From Lachnospiraceae bacterium (GTDB lineage Bacteria; Bacillota; Clostridia; Lachnospirales; Lachnospiraceae): DNA of 64,000 nucleotides. Positions 43,223 through 51,511 of the stretch are shown piece by piece. Made by a program: the position numbers and the translations under genes. A model generated the notes under the pieces. The model had not been told where the DNA came from. It did no database searches and was given only the letters and a program-made list of their open reading frames with translations. How positions within the stretch are numbered: position 1 is the stretch's first letter; each line of letters begins with the position of its first letter. The stretch spans positions 39,269 through 103,268 of the forward strand of contig JAQXZD010000099.1 in assembly GCA_029227035.1 (NCBI GenBank), read 5' to 3'.

Positions 43223-44593
43223 ATGTATGATGTGATTATAATCGGGGCAGGACCGGGAGGAATTTTCTCGGCCTATGAGCTTATGCAGAAAAACCGGAAC
43301 TTGAAAATTGCAGTGTTTGATGCAGGACATTCCCTGGAAGAGCGGCATTGTCCGATTGATGGGGATAAAGTCAAGAATTGTATCAGATGCCAGACCTGTG
43401 CCATCATGAACGGATTTGGCGGTGCGGGAGCTTTTTCCGATGGAAAATACAACATCACAAATGACTTTGGCGGTACGCTCTATGAGTATATCGGGCGGCA
43501 GCAGGCCTTTGATCTGATGAAGTATGTGGACAGCATCAACATGTCCCACGGCGGTGAGGGTACGAAGATGTACTCCACCGCGGGAACGGATTTGAAAAAG
43601 CTGTGCATGCAGAATAAGCTCAAGCTGTTGGATGCATCCGTGCGCCATCTGGGAACGGATGTCAACTATGTGGTTTTGAAAAATCTCTACGCAGAGATGA
43701 AGGACCACATGGATTTCTTCTTTGACACACCGGTGCAGAGTGTTGAGGTGGCAGGGGACGAATACCGGATTCACACACAGGATAAGACTTATTCCTGCAA
43801 AAAGTGTATTATCTCCGTGGGAAGAAGCGGCAGCAAGTGGATGGAGAAAGTGTGTTCCGAGTTGTCCATTCCTACAAAATCCAATCGTGTGGATATCGGG
43901 GTGCGTGTGGAGCTTCCGGCGGTTATCTTTTCGCATCTTACGGATGAATTGTATGAAAGCAAGATTGTGTACCGGACGGAGAAGTTTGAGGACAATGTCC
44001 GGACTTTCTGCATGAATCCATACGGAATCGTGGTGAATGAAAATACAAACGGAATTGTTACGGTGAACGGACACAGCTATGACAGTCCTGAGCTTCGCAC
44101 GGAAAATACTAACTTTGCCCTTCTGGTGGCAAAGCATTTTTCGGAGCCTTTTAAGGACAGCAACGGTTACGGAGAGAGCATTGCAAGGCTTTCCAATATG
44201 CTGGGTGGCGGAGTGATTGTCCAGCGGTTTGGAGATCTGGTACGTGGCAGAAGAAGTAATGCCAAGAGAATTGCGGAGGGAATGGTGGTTCCGACACTGG
44301 CGGCTACGCCGGGAGATCTGAGCCTGGTACTTCCAAAGCGTATTCTGGACGGTATTATGGAGATGATTTATGCTTTGGATAAGATTGCGCCGGGTACGGC
44401 AAACGACGATACACTTCTCTATGGTGTGGAGGTGAAGTTCTACAACATGGAGGTGGAGATTGACGAGCATCTGCAGAGCAGATATCCGGGGCTTTATATC
44501 ATTGGAGACGGAAGCGGCGTAACTCATTCCCTGTCCCATGCTTCCGCAAGCGGCGTGTATGTTGCAAGACATGTGGCAGAGCAGATGGGATAA
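43223..44593 (+). CDS. FAD-dependent dehydrogenase-like protein
   Basis: This 456-residue flavoprotein has an N-terminal dinucleotide motif IIIGAGPGGIFSAYEL near residue 5 and a C-terminal FAD-binding stretch LYIIGDGSGVTHSLSHASAS near residue 427. A cysteine motif CIRCQTCAIMNGFGGAGAFS lies near residue 53, similar to related 'FAD-dependent dehydrogenase' proteins in clostridia. The substrate is unknown. The gene follows leuA after 42 bases and precedes agrA by 10 bases. Confidence 0.85.
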   Translation: MYDVIIIGAGPGGIFSAYELMQKNRNLKIAVFDAGHSLEERHCPIDGDKVKNCIRCQTCAIMNGFGGAGAFSDGKYNITNDFGGTLYEYIGRQQAFDLMKYVDSINMSHGGEGTKMYSTAGTDLKKLCMQNKLKLLDASVRHLGTDVNYVVLKNLYAEMKDHMDFFFDTPVQSVEVAGDEYRIHTQDKTYSCKKCIISVGRSGSKWMEKVCSELSIPTKSNRVDIGVRVELPAVIFSHLTDELYESKIVYRTEKFEDNVRTFCMNPYGIVVNENTNGIVTVNGHSYDSPELRTENTNFALLVAKHFSEPFKDSNGYGESIARLSNMLGGGVIVQRFGDLVRGRRSNAKRIAEGMVVPTLAATPGDLSLVLPKRILDGIMEMIYALDKIAPGTANDDTLLYGVEVKFYNMEVEIDEHLQSRYPGLYIIGDGSGVTHSLSHASASGVYVARHVAEQMG

Positions 44594-44603
44594 GGAGTGA
44601 GAG

Positions 44604-45332
44604 ATGCTTTATATTGCGGTTTGTGATGATGAGGAATACTTTCTGAAAAGAGAGTATTCCCTGATTATGAATTACATGAAAGAGAATAGGTATTCGTGTG
44701 AGATAGACACTTTTTCCAGCGGTGAGGATTTCCTGAAATTGGGAGCTGAGATTTCCAAATACAGGATTGTGTTTCTTGATGTCAACATGGACGGGATTGA
44801 CGGAATAGAGACGGCGAAGAGACTCAGGGAGCTTTCGGAAAATGTCTATCTCGTTTTCGTGACAGCATATATTACTTATTCTCTGGACGGATATAAAGTG
44901 GATGCAATCCGGTACATATTAAAGGATGATGATTGTCTGGAGCAGAGTATCGAGGAGAGCCTTCAGGCAATTTTTGCCAAGATGGGAACGGAAGAACGGA
45001 AGATGTCCTTTAATTTCCTGGAGGGAGAGAGGACGATCCGGTTGAGCAGGCTCACCTATGTGGAGAGCAATCTGCATAAGCTGGTCTTTCATATAGGCGG
45101 GGAGAAGGAAATGCAGTATACCATGTATGAGAAGCTGGATGCAATTGATGCGAGGCTTCAGAAGGAGGGCTTTTGCCGGATACACCAGAGTTATCTGGTG
45201 AATCTGAGTTATCTGGAATCGATCGAGAGGTATCGGGCGAATCTGAGTGATGGAACGAAACTGGGTATCGCAAAACCGAGATATCCGGAGGTGCGGGAGA
45301 AATATATATCTTACAAGGGGGACATGGCGTGA
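44604..45332 (+). CDS. agrA: LytTR-family response regulator, AgrA-like
   Basis: This 242-residue cytoplasmic regulator has a receiver domain (about residues 1-120) with YIAVCDDEEYFLKR and the phospho-Asp in RIVFLDVNMDGIDGIETAKR near residue 58. A LytTR DNA-binding domain follows (about 135-240) with LTYVESNLHKLVFH and GFCRIHQSYLVNLSYLESI. The next gene encodes a matching kinase and overlaps by four bases. LytTR proteins bind pairs of direct repeats; a good candidate site lies after agrD at 47433-47462. Confidence 0.9.
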   Translation: MLYIAVCDDEEYFLKREYSLIMNYMKENRYSCEIDTFSSGEDFLKLGAEISKYRIVFLDVNMDGIDGIETAKRLRELSENVYLVFVTAYITYSLDGYKVDAIRYILKDDDCLEQSIEESLQAIFAKMGTEERKMSFNFLEGERTIRLSRLTYVESNLHKLVFHIGGEKEMQYTMYEKLDAIDARLQKEGFCRIHQSYLVNLSYLESIERYRANLSDGTKLGIAKPRYPEVREKYISYKGDMA

Positions 45333-46639
45333 GTGAGATTATATGCAGCGTGTTTTATACGATTTTTCTGACGATTATCTATAATCTGTTTGTTGGAATC
45401 TTTGAGGAAAGAAGAAGAATGAAGAAGGTTCTGTGGTGGGGGCTGCAGGTTGTATTTGCAATTTTCAGCCATCTGTCAAGCTATCTGCTTCAGGACGAGG
45501 TATTCTTAAGGATTGGTCTGGCATGGGTGGAGTTTGCGCTGACTTACTGTGTACTTTATCAGGTGAAATTCTTAAAATCGCTTCTCTATGCCTTTTTGAG
45601 TTACAGCATCATCGGGGTTGTGGAATATCTGCTGATTCTCATTATTCAGAGCGGTTTCCATATGACGGCGGCGGAAGTGACGGAGTCCTCCACGGGCAGT
45701 ACGCTTCTTGGAATCCTGTGTCTGATGGTCGTATTCTGCATCATTCTTGTGATGAAAAAGACCTTTGCCAAAAAAAAAGGAGCCATGCTGACGGAAGCAG
45801 AGTGGATACGTTTTTCCATGTTTCCATGCTTTTCCATCATCTCTACGATTGCCATGGTTATCAATTTCAACAGGATTGAGGACAGCCAGCAGGGACTGGT
45901 GCTTATCGGCATGGTGTGCGGTCTGTTTCTGATGAATATTCTGCTGTTTGGCCTGTTGAATGATGCCATCAAGAGAGAGGGTGAGCTGGCGGAGTATCGT
46001 CTCATACAGGAGCGTGCAAAGAATGAGACGGAGATGTACCGTTCCATATCGGACAATTATGACAGGCAGCGCAAGGCGGCGCATGAGTTCAAGAACCACA
46101 TGGCATGCATTACCGCACTGGCGGAACGGGAAGAATATGACGAGTTAAGAAAATATCTGGATGAGATGCATGTGGGAATGGAAAAAGAGGCGGACCAGAT
46201 TGATACCGGGCATACCCTGATTAACGCCATCCTGAATTCCAAATATCAGGAGGCAAAGCAGAAAGGGATTCTCTTTGTTATTAAGGTGAATAATCTGTCT
46301 TCCGTCAGGATGGAAGAGCAGGATATCGTAATCCTTCTGTCGAATCTTTTGAACAATGCTTTTGAAGCCTGTGCAAAGTGCGATATGAAGGTGGTAAAGC
46401 TGAAGTTTGTGAGGGAGGAGAAACAGATCATCCTCTCGGTATTCAATTACTATGCATTTGAGCCGGTCCGGCAGGGAGAGCGGTATCTGACCAGCAAGGA
46501 AGAGCCGGAGCTGCACGGTATCGGAATTGAAAATATCAAGGATGTGGTTGATAAATATAACGGAACTTATGCTATCCGCTGTGAGGAGGGGCAGTTTCAG
46601 TTTTCCATTTTATTACCGATTCTGCAAGAAAAGGGATGA
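45329..46639 (+). CDS. agrC: AgrC-like sensor histidine kinase
   Basis: This 436-residue kinase has about six membrane helices in residues 1-215 and a GHKL kinase domain at the end. The phospho-acceptor region is KAAHEFKNHMACITALAE near residue 251. The N box is ILLSNLLNNAFEACAKC near residue 333, and the G box HGIGIENIKDVVDKYNGT near residue 396. This is the architecture of AgrC, FsrC and similar peptide-pheromone receptors, which see the cyclic autoinducer at the cell surface. Confidence 0.9.
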   Translation: MSEIICSVFYTIFLTIIYNLFVGIFEERRRMKKVLWWGLQVVFAIFSHLSSYLLQDEVFLRIGLAWVEFALTYCVLYQVKFLKSLLYAFLSYSIIGVVEYLLILIIQSGFHMTAAEVTESSTGSTLLGILCLMVVFCIILVMKKTFAKKKGAMLTEAEWIRFSMFPCFSIISTIAMVINFNRIEDSQQGLVLIGMVCGLFLMNILLFGLLNDAIKREGELAEYRLIQERAKNETEMYRSISDNYDRQRKAAHEFKNHMACITALAEREEYDELRKYLDEMHVGMEKEADQIDTGHTLINAILNSKYQEAKQKGILFVIKVNNLSSVRMEEQDIVILLSNLLNNAFEACAKCDMKVVKLKFVREEKQIILSVFNYYAFEPVRQGERYLTSKEEPELHGIGIENIKDVVDKYNGTYAIRCEEGQFQFSILLPILQEKG

Positions 46640-46702
46640 TTCTGTAATGAGGCTTGTCTTTTTATAAGGTGTAGGAGATAATGCACTTGGGAGACAGGTA
46701 TT

Positions 46703-47296
46703 ATGGAAACATTGATGAAAAAAATTGTAAAGTACATGGTGTCAGAGAAGATGATTCAGACCGAGGATGAGGATGTGTATGTTTACGCGCTTCAGTCCGT
46801 GGTGGAAAAATTGCTGGGAACGGCGGTCATATTGGGGATTTCTCTGATTTTTGACCTGTTTTTACAGACGGTGTTTTTTCTGGTGTGTTTTTCGCAGCTC
46901 AGAAAAAATACCGGCGGATTTCACATGAAGCATTTCTATTCCTGTTTTCTGGTTTCCACGCTTATTTACTTTGTATGGGTGTGGGGAATTTATCCGTATC
47001 TGGGCAGTTATCGGATATGGAATCTGATTGTGGTACTCCTTGCATGTGTGGCAATCTTTATTATCGGAGCGGTGAATAATCCGGAGATTGCATGGAACAG
47101 GCAGGAATACAGGGATCACTGCAGACTGGCAAGATATGTGGCAGCCGTTGAAGCGTTGGTGATTACCGGAGTGTATTGTATCCGGATGGATGACAGTTAT
47201 CTCTGGTTTATGAGCTTTGGCGTGGTGCTGAGTGCTTTGTTGGTGTGCATCGAAAAAATAAGGAGGAGGGATGAGAACGATGAACAAGTTGCATAA
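46703..47296 (+). CDS. agrB: AgrB-like pheromone-processing protease
   Basis: This 197-residue membrane endopeptidase of the AgrB family cuts the AgrD precursor and helps form its thiolactone ring. The catalytic region RKNTGGFHMKHFYSC near residues 65-79 carries the conserved His and Cys. About six hydrophobic segments follow or surround it. The 3' end overlaps agrD by 17 bases. Together with the kinase and regulator upstream this completes an agr locus, in the order A-C-B-D. Confidence 0.93.
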   Translation: METLMKKIVKYMVSEKMIQTEDEDVYVYALQSVVEKLLGTAVILGISLIFDLFLQTVFFLVCFSQLRKNTGGFHMKHFYSCFLVSTLIYFVWVWGIYPYLGSYRIWNLIVVLLACVAIFIIGAVNNPEIAWNRQEYRDHCRLARYVAAVEALVITGVYCIRMDDSYLWFMSFGVVLSALLVCIEKIRRRDENDEQVA

Positions 47297-47426
47297 GGGT
47301 ATTTTGCAGATTGCAAAGTGTGTAGCTGATCCTGCGGTTGAGCAGGAGAAAAGAGGGGAATCTTATTGCAAGTTCCTGCTTCATCAGCCGAAGCGACCGG
47401 TGAAGCGTCAGACAAATGAGAAGTAA
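47280..47426 (+). CDS. agrD: AgrD-like cyclic autoinducer precursor peptide
   Basis: This short gene encodes 48 residues and begins inside agrB. The first part, MNKLHKGILQIAKCVAD, is amphipathic as in AgrD leaders. The core is SYCKFLL, followed by HQPKRP, which matches the charged, proline-ending tail of AgrD (compare CDFIM-DEVEVP in S. aureus). The predicted ring is Cys-Lys-Phe-Leu-Leu. An in-frame ATG at 47271 lies close after AGGAGG and is an alternative start (51 residues). Ring identity and the N-terminal cut are inferred. Confidence 0.85.
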   Translation: MNKLHKGILQIAKCVADPAVEQEKRGESYCKFLLHQPKRPVKRQTNEK

Positions 47427-47432
47427 TTCCCG

Positions 47433-47498
47433 TTTCTGCAATTTTAGGGCGATTTCTGCAATAGATATTCTAATCAAAAGAAATCTGTGATATATAAT
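47433..47498 (+). promoter_or_regulatory. LytTR-type direct repeats and promoter behind agrD
   Basis: Two perfect copies of TTTCTGCAAT start at 47433 and 47453, 20 bases apart, so they lie on one face of the helix. A TATAAT (47493-47498) follows with only a weak -35, the layout of AgrA/LytTR-activated promoters. The site lies beyond agrD and faces the RNA at 47505. Confidence 0.65.
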
Positions 47499-47504
47499 AC
47501 ATAG

Positions 47505-47803
47505 AAGAAAATTCTTCTACAGGACAAGGGGAATCGTTTTTCTGCAGGTGGACAGAAGAACGGACATAACAGGATACATAGCGACAGCGGAGCTGATCAG
47601 GGGTGTAGGTTCCGTATGTTGGAGAAAGCGTTCAGGTTGCAGTTTTGGGAAGAATGTGGGGACGGAGAAGATAATGTAGTGGCTTGTAGGAACGGGCTGC
47701 ACGAGATGCGAGGTTCGCTTCCGGTGCGAAGAGAACGTCGGATTTCCGGAGAACGGAAGCTGTGTTTTCAGAAAAAGGATGTGGTGATTGCCACATCTTT
47801 TTT
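47505..47803 (+). ncRNA. Putative agr-controlled RNA
   Basis: About 300 bases lie between the LytTR-type promoter and a terminator GATGTGG/CCACATC with six T residues (47778-47803). The 5' end can form AGAAGAA/TTCTTCT (47503-47518). Near the 3' end TTCGC/GCGAA and GCTTCCG/CGGAAGC pair. No convincing gene is present: the longest forward frame (47616-47867) crosses the terminator, and a 43-codon GTG frame (47548-47679) lacks a ribosome site. An RNAIII-like regulator is a possibility by position only. Confidence 0.5.
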
Positions 47804-47804
47804 C

Positions 47805-47845
47805 TTGACTCTGAATAATCAATCTGATATCATGATGATATCAGA
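47805..47845 (+). promoter_or_regulatory. ABC operon promoter with palindromic operator
   Basis: TTGACT (47805-47810), a 17-base spacer and TATCAT (47828-47833). A perfect dyad TCTGATATC-N5-GATATCAGA (47823-47845) covers the -10. A repressor of GntR or similar type is expected; none is encoded next to it. Confidence 0.65.
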
Positions 47846-47888
47846 TAAAATACAAAAAGGGGAATGAGATTCTGAAAGGAGAAACGTT

Positions 47889-48610
47889 ATGTTGACAATT
47901 GAGCATTTGACAAAGACCTTTAAGGGAGGCAAGACCGCCGTATCGATTTGAGCATACGTGTGGAAGCCGGTGATATCTATGGATTTATCGGGCATAACGG
48001 AGCGGGAAAGACAACCACCATCAAGTGTGTTGTGGGAATCCATGAGTTTGATAATGGAGAGATTACGGTGAACGGCGTTTCCGTCAAAGATGATCCGCTG
48101 AAATGCAAATCCATGCTGGCATATATTCCGGACAATCCGGATTTGTATGAGTATCTGACGGGAATTCAATATCTGAACTTTATGGCAGATATCTTTGAGA
48201 TTCCGCAGGAGGAGAGACAGAGACGGATTCAGAAGGAGGCGGATGATTTTGAAATCACGTCTGCATTGGGAGATCTGATTTCTTCTTATTCGCATGGTAT
48301 GAAGCAGAAGCTTGCGATTATCGGAGCGCTGATTCATAAGCCGAAGCTTCTGGTACTGGATGAGCCGTTTGTGGGACTGGATCCGAAGGCTGCCGTCATG
48401 CTTAAGAACAAGATGCACGAGCTCTGTGATGAGGGTGCAGCCATCTTTTTCTCGACGCATGTTCTGGATGTGGCAGAGAAGCTTTGCAATAAGGCGGCGA
48501 TTATCAAGAACGGCAAGCTGGTGGTGGCAGGAACCATGGAGGAACTGACCAACGGAGAGTCACTGGAGGATGTATTCATGGAGGTGGTAAGCGATGGGAA
48601 AGCAGATTAG
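47889..48610 (+). pseudogene. ABC transporter ATPase, frameshifted near the 5' end
   Basis: The ATG at 47889 has AAAGGAG upstream and encodes MLTIEHLTKTFKGGKTAV, the normal start of an ABC ATPase, then reaches TGA at 47949. The rest of the protein continues in another frame from about 47942: LSIRVEAGDIYGFIGHNGAG with Walker A, SYSHGMKQKLAIIGAL (signature) and LLVLDEPFVGLDP (Walker B). One missing base near 47939-47945 explains both parts. Without the first 20 residues the ATP-base contact is lost. A TTG at 47948 could start a shortened form but has no ribosome site. Either this is a real inactivating or phase-variable mutation, or a sequencing error. The permease gene downstream is intact. 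Confidence 0.85.
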
Positions 48611-50174
48611 AAAGCTCTCTTTGGTACAGCTCCGGAACCTCTTCGGCTTCAATGAAATCCGCTATACCAAAGACAAAAGCAAAAAGAAACGTTACGGCGG
48701 AGTGGCAGTTGCCGCTGCCGTGCTGATTTTGATGGCGTTGTTCTATGTGACGATGATGTGTTTCGGACTGGCAGGTATGGGAATGGCGCAGTTGATTCCG
48801 GGTTATCTGTTTGCAATCAGCAGTGTTGCGGTTTTGATTTTTTCTATTTTTAAAGCGGGAAGTGTTATTTTTCAGAAGAACAGTTATGAGATGCTGGTAT
48901 CCCTTCCGGTTTCCAATGCGGCAATTGTTATCAGCCGTTTTGTTACGATGTATGTGACCAATCTTTTATTGGGAATGCTCATTATGCTGCCGGGAGTTCT
49001 GGTTTATGCGATATTTGTAAGACCGGGGATTTCCTTTTATCTGTACAGTATTCTGGGTATTGCACTGATGCCGCTTCTGCCCCTCACGATTGCCACGGCA
49101 CTGGGTGCAGGCGTGACGGCTCTGACCGCGCGGATGAAGCATAAGAGTATTGTATCAGCAGTTGTATCGCTGTTATGTTGTCTTGCAATCGTGTTAGGCA
49201 GCTTATTTTTGTCCGGTTCGAGCACACAGATGAGCGAAGCGATGATGCGGAATCTGGCAGAGACGATGGACAGAAAGATTTCACAGATGTATTATCCGGC
49301 AACCTGGTACACAAAAGCGGCAGTAAGCGGAAGTTTTGTGGATTTTCTGCTTCTTGTGGCAGTGTCGGTGGGATTGTTCGTTCTGTTTATCGCAGTGTTG
49401 CAGAAGAACTTCCTTTCCATCTGCACCGCTTTGAATGCAACGTCGGCCAAAAATGATTATAAGATGCAGAAGCTTGCGCGCAGTTCGAAGCTGTCAGCGC
49501 TCTGCAAAAAGGAGGCAAAGCGGTATTTTGCTTCCAGTGCCTATGTAACGAATACCATGTTTTCCCCTGTGTTTATGGTGATTCTTGCCCTTGCACTCTT
49601 TTTTGTGGGACCGCAGAAGGTGGAGTCGCTGATGCAGATGCCGGGTGTGATTATGCGGGCTATGCCGTTTGTTCTGGCGGCGATGATGGCCATGATGCCG
49701 ATATCGGCATGCTCTGTCTCCATGGAGGGAAAAGAGTGGTGGCGTCTTATGACGCTTCCGGTCCGGAAAAAGGATATTGTAAATGCCAAACTTCTTTTCC
49801 CAGTGCTTCTGGTACTGCCGTTTTATGTGGTTGCGGAGTTCTTTACTATCCTGGCTTTAAAGCCGTCCGTAATGGAAGCCGTGTGGATTTTGGTGATACC
49901 GGCATTGTATCTGCTCTTTCTGGATGTGCTGGGACTTGCAATCAATTTTGCCATGCCGGTTTTTGAGTGGGAGAATGAGGTGCGGATTGTAAAGAATAGT
50001 GCTTCCGTAACCATTACACTGTTTGCCGGAATGTTTGCGGCAGGAATTCCTTTGATTATGTCTATTATGATGAAGGGAAGTGAGGAACTGATATGTGTGG
50101 TTACTGCCCTGATACTTGTTGTGGCAGTTGTTGGAATTTATGTTGCTCAGATTTGCAGTAGGAAAGGAAGATGA
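48594..50174 (+). CDS. ABC-2 type exporter permease
   Basis: This 526-residue integral membrane protein has about twelve hydrophobic segments arranged in two halves separated by a cytoplasmic loop (about residues 280-310). It overlaps the ATPase gene by 17 bases. The pair resembles ABC-2 exporters for antimicrobial resistance or lipid-like substrates. The closeness to the agr locus raises the possibility of export linked to quorum sensing, but separate promoters argue against a fixed link. Confidence 0.8.
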   Translation: MGKQIRKLSLVQLRNLFGFNEIRYTKDKSKKKRYGGVAVAAAVLILMALFYVTMMCFGLAGMGMAQLIPGYLFAISSVAVLIFSIFKAGSVIFQKNSYEMLVSLPVSNAAIVISRFVTMYVTNLLLGMLIMLPGVLVYAIFVRPGISFYLYSILGIALMPLLPLTIATALGAGVTALTARMKHKSIVSAVVSLLCCLAIVLGSLFLSGSSTQMSEAMMRNLAETMDRKISQMYYPATWYTKAAVSGSFVDFLLLVAVSVGLFVLFIAVLQKNFLSICTALNATSAKNDYKMQKLARSSKLSALCKKEAKRYFASSAYVTNTMFSPVFMVILALALFFVGPQKVESLMQMPGVIMRAMPFVLAAMMAMMPISACSVSMEGKEWWRLMTLPVRKKDIVNAKLLFPVLLVLPFYVVAEFFTILALKPSVMEAVWILVIPALYLLFLDVLGLAINFAMPVFEWENEVRIVKNSASVTITLFAGMFAAGIPLIMSIMMKGSEELICVVTALILVVAVVGIYVAQICSRKGR

Positions 50175-50178
50175 TTTT

Positions 50179-51201
50179 ATGAAAGAGAAAATTTATACCA
50201 CAAAAAAGAATGGAATGCCGGTGATGCTTTTGACCATTCTGGTGCTGGTTCTTGGAGTGGTGGCAATCGTTTTCGGGGGCATTGGAATTGAAGGGCAGCA
50301 GTCATACGGAGTGCCGCTTCTGGTGGCGGGAATTCTGGTGGATACGTTGGGCTGGATTCCGTTTATGGGACTGAAGGTGTTGAAGCCGCAGGAGGCTCTG
50401 GTACTGACTTTGTTTGGAAATTATAAGGGTACGATTCGCGAGGCTGGCTTTTATTTTGTGAATCCGTTCTGTACTGCGGTTAATCCGGCGGCAGAGACAA
50501 AGCTGGCACAGAGCGGGGATTCGTCGGGAGAAAAGGGAGCGTTATCCCTGTTGAATGTGAATGTTCCGAATGTGGCAGAGAGCGCCGGAAAAAAGATTTC
50601 CTTAAAAGCCATGACACTGAACAATGGAAGACAGAAAATCAATGACTGTCTGGGAAATCCGGTGGAGATTGCCATTGCGGTTATCTGGAAGGTGACGGAT
50701 ACCGCGCAGGCAGTGTTTAATGTGGACAATTTCAAGGAATATCTTTCCCTGCAATGTGACAGCGCACTGCGCAATATTGTAAGGCTTTATCCGTATGATG
50801 TGGCAAGCAATGTGGATACAACAGGGGACGGACAGGCGGATGAGGGAAGCCTCAGAGGCTCTTCCGAGGTTGTGGCAGAGAGAATTAAAAACGAGATACA
50901 GTCCAAGGTGACAGATGCAGGTCTTGAGATTGTGGAGGCAAGAATTACCTATCTTGCCTATGCACCGGAAATTGCTTCCGTAATGTTGCAGCGTCAGCAG
51001 GCATCCGCCATTATTGATGCGCGGAAGATGATTGTGGACGGAGCAGTCGGAATGGTAGAGATGGCATTGGAGCGTTTAAATGAGAAGCAGTTGGTTGATC
51101 TGGACGAAGAGCGCAAAGCAGCAATGGTTTCGAATCTTCTCGTGGTTTTATGCGGCAACCATGATGCACAGCCGGTCGTAAACTCCGGAAGCCTGTATTA
51201 A
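50179..51201 (+). CDS. SPFH/Band 7 domain protein
   Basis: This 340-residue protein has two N-terminal hydrophobic segments (about residues 15-35 and 45-62), followed by an SPFH (stomatin/flotillin) domain starting at [20 protein letters not shown]. Later features are [20 protein letters not shown] near residue 158, [12 protein letters not shown] near residue 199, and [17 protein letters not shown] sequence ([20 protein letters not shown], near residue 255). SPFH proteins form membrane microdomain scaffolds. The start at 50179 is chosen; the frame is open further upstream within the permease gene. A small RHH protein gene overlaps its stop codon. Confidence 0.88.
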   Translation: MKEKIYTTKKNGMPVMLLTILVLVLGVVAIVFGGIGIEGQQSYGVPLLVAGILVDTLGWIPFMGLKVLKPQEALVLTLFGNYKGTIREAGFYFVNPFCTAVNPAAETKLAQSGDSSGEKGALSLLNVNVPNVAESAGKKISLKAMTLNNGRQKINDCLGNPVEIAIAVIWKVTDTAQAVFNVDNFKEYLSLQCDSALRNIVRLYPYDVASNVDTTGDGQADEGSLRGSSEVVAERIKNEIQSKVTDAGLEIVEARITYLAYAPEIASVMLQRQQASAIIDARKMIVDGAVGMVEMALERLNEKQLVDLDEERKAAMVSNLLVVLCGNHDAQPVVNSGSLY

Positions 51202-51362
51202 TGGCAGAAAAAAAGCAGGTGCCTTTAAGACTGTCTGAAAAATTGTATGCTGAGATAGCCGCATGGGCAGAGGATGATTTCAGGTCAGTGAATGGGCAGA
51301 TTGAATATTTGCTGACAGAGTGTGTCAGACAACGCAAAAAGAATAAAAAATCAGATTATTAA
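51201..51362 (+). CDS. Small ribbon-helix-helix (Arc-type) protein
   Basis: This short gene of 53 codons starts at the last base of the SPFH stop codon (TAATG), so its translation is coupled. The product begins [19 protein letters not shown] and continues [20 protein letters not shown] with a basic tail. The short beta strand (VPLRLS) and two helices with '[10 protein letters not shown]' are the Arc/MetJ ribbon-helix-helix pattern. It could bind DNA as a dimer. A terminator follows directly, so it ends the operon. Confidence 0.8.
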   Translation: MAEKKQVPLRLSEKLYAEIAAWAEDDFRSVNGQIEYLLTECVRQRKKNKKSDY

Positions 51363-51370
51363 CGGAAAAT

Positions 51371-51402
51371 CTCCGCGTTCGAAGAGAATGCGGAGGTTTT
51401 TT
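51371..51402 (+). terminator. Terminator of the SPFH-RHH operon
   Basis: CTCCGC (51371-51376) pairs with GCGGAG (51390-51395), followed by a T-run. Confidence 0.85.
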
Positions 51403-51435
51403 AAGTTCCTTAAGCATTTCTTAACAATTCTTAAC
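51401..51435 (+). promoter_or_regulatory. Four TTAA(G/C) direct repeats, PhoP-box-like
   Basis: TTAAG at 51401 and 51410 and TTAAC at 51421 and 51431 recur about every 10-11 bases. Bacillus-type PhoP binds TTAACA-like repeats of this period. The downstream SLH gene begins at 51512. Confidence 0.4.
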
Positions 51436-51511
51436 GTTTTCCACATTTCACCATTTTCGCAAGAAACTGTGCTAAACTTTATGCCATTAAAGGGAAAGGA
51501 AGAAAAATCAA

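Noticed and set aside
47505..47803. Known housekeeping RNA (6S, SRP, RNase P, tmRNA)
   Set aside because: None of the conserved core sequences of these RNAs was found in either strand of the stretch.
47616..47867. 83-codon frame behind agrD
   Set aside because: It runs through the terminator at 47778-47803 and the next promoter, and no ribosome site precedes its TTG/ATG-type start.
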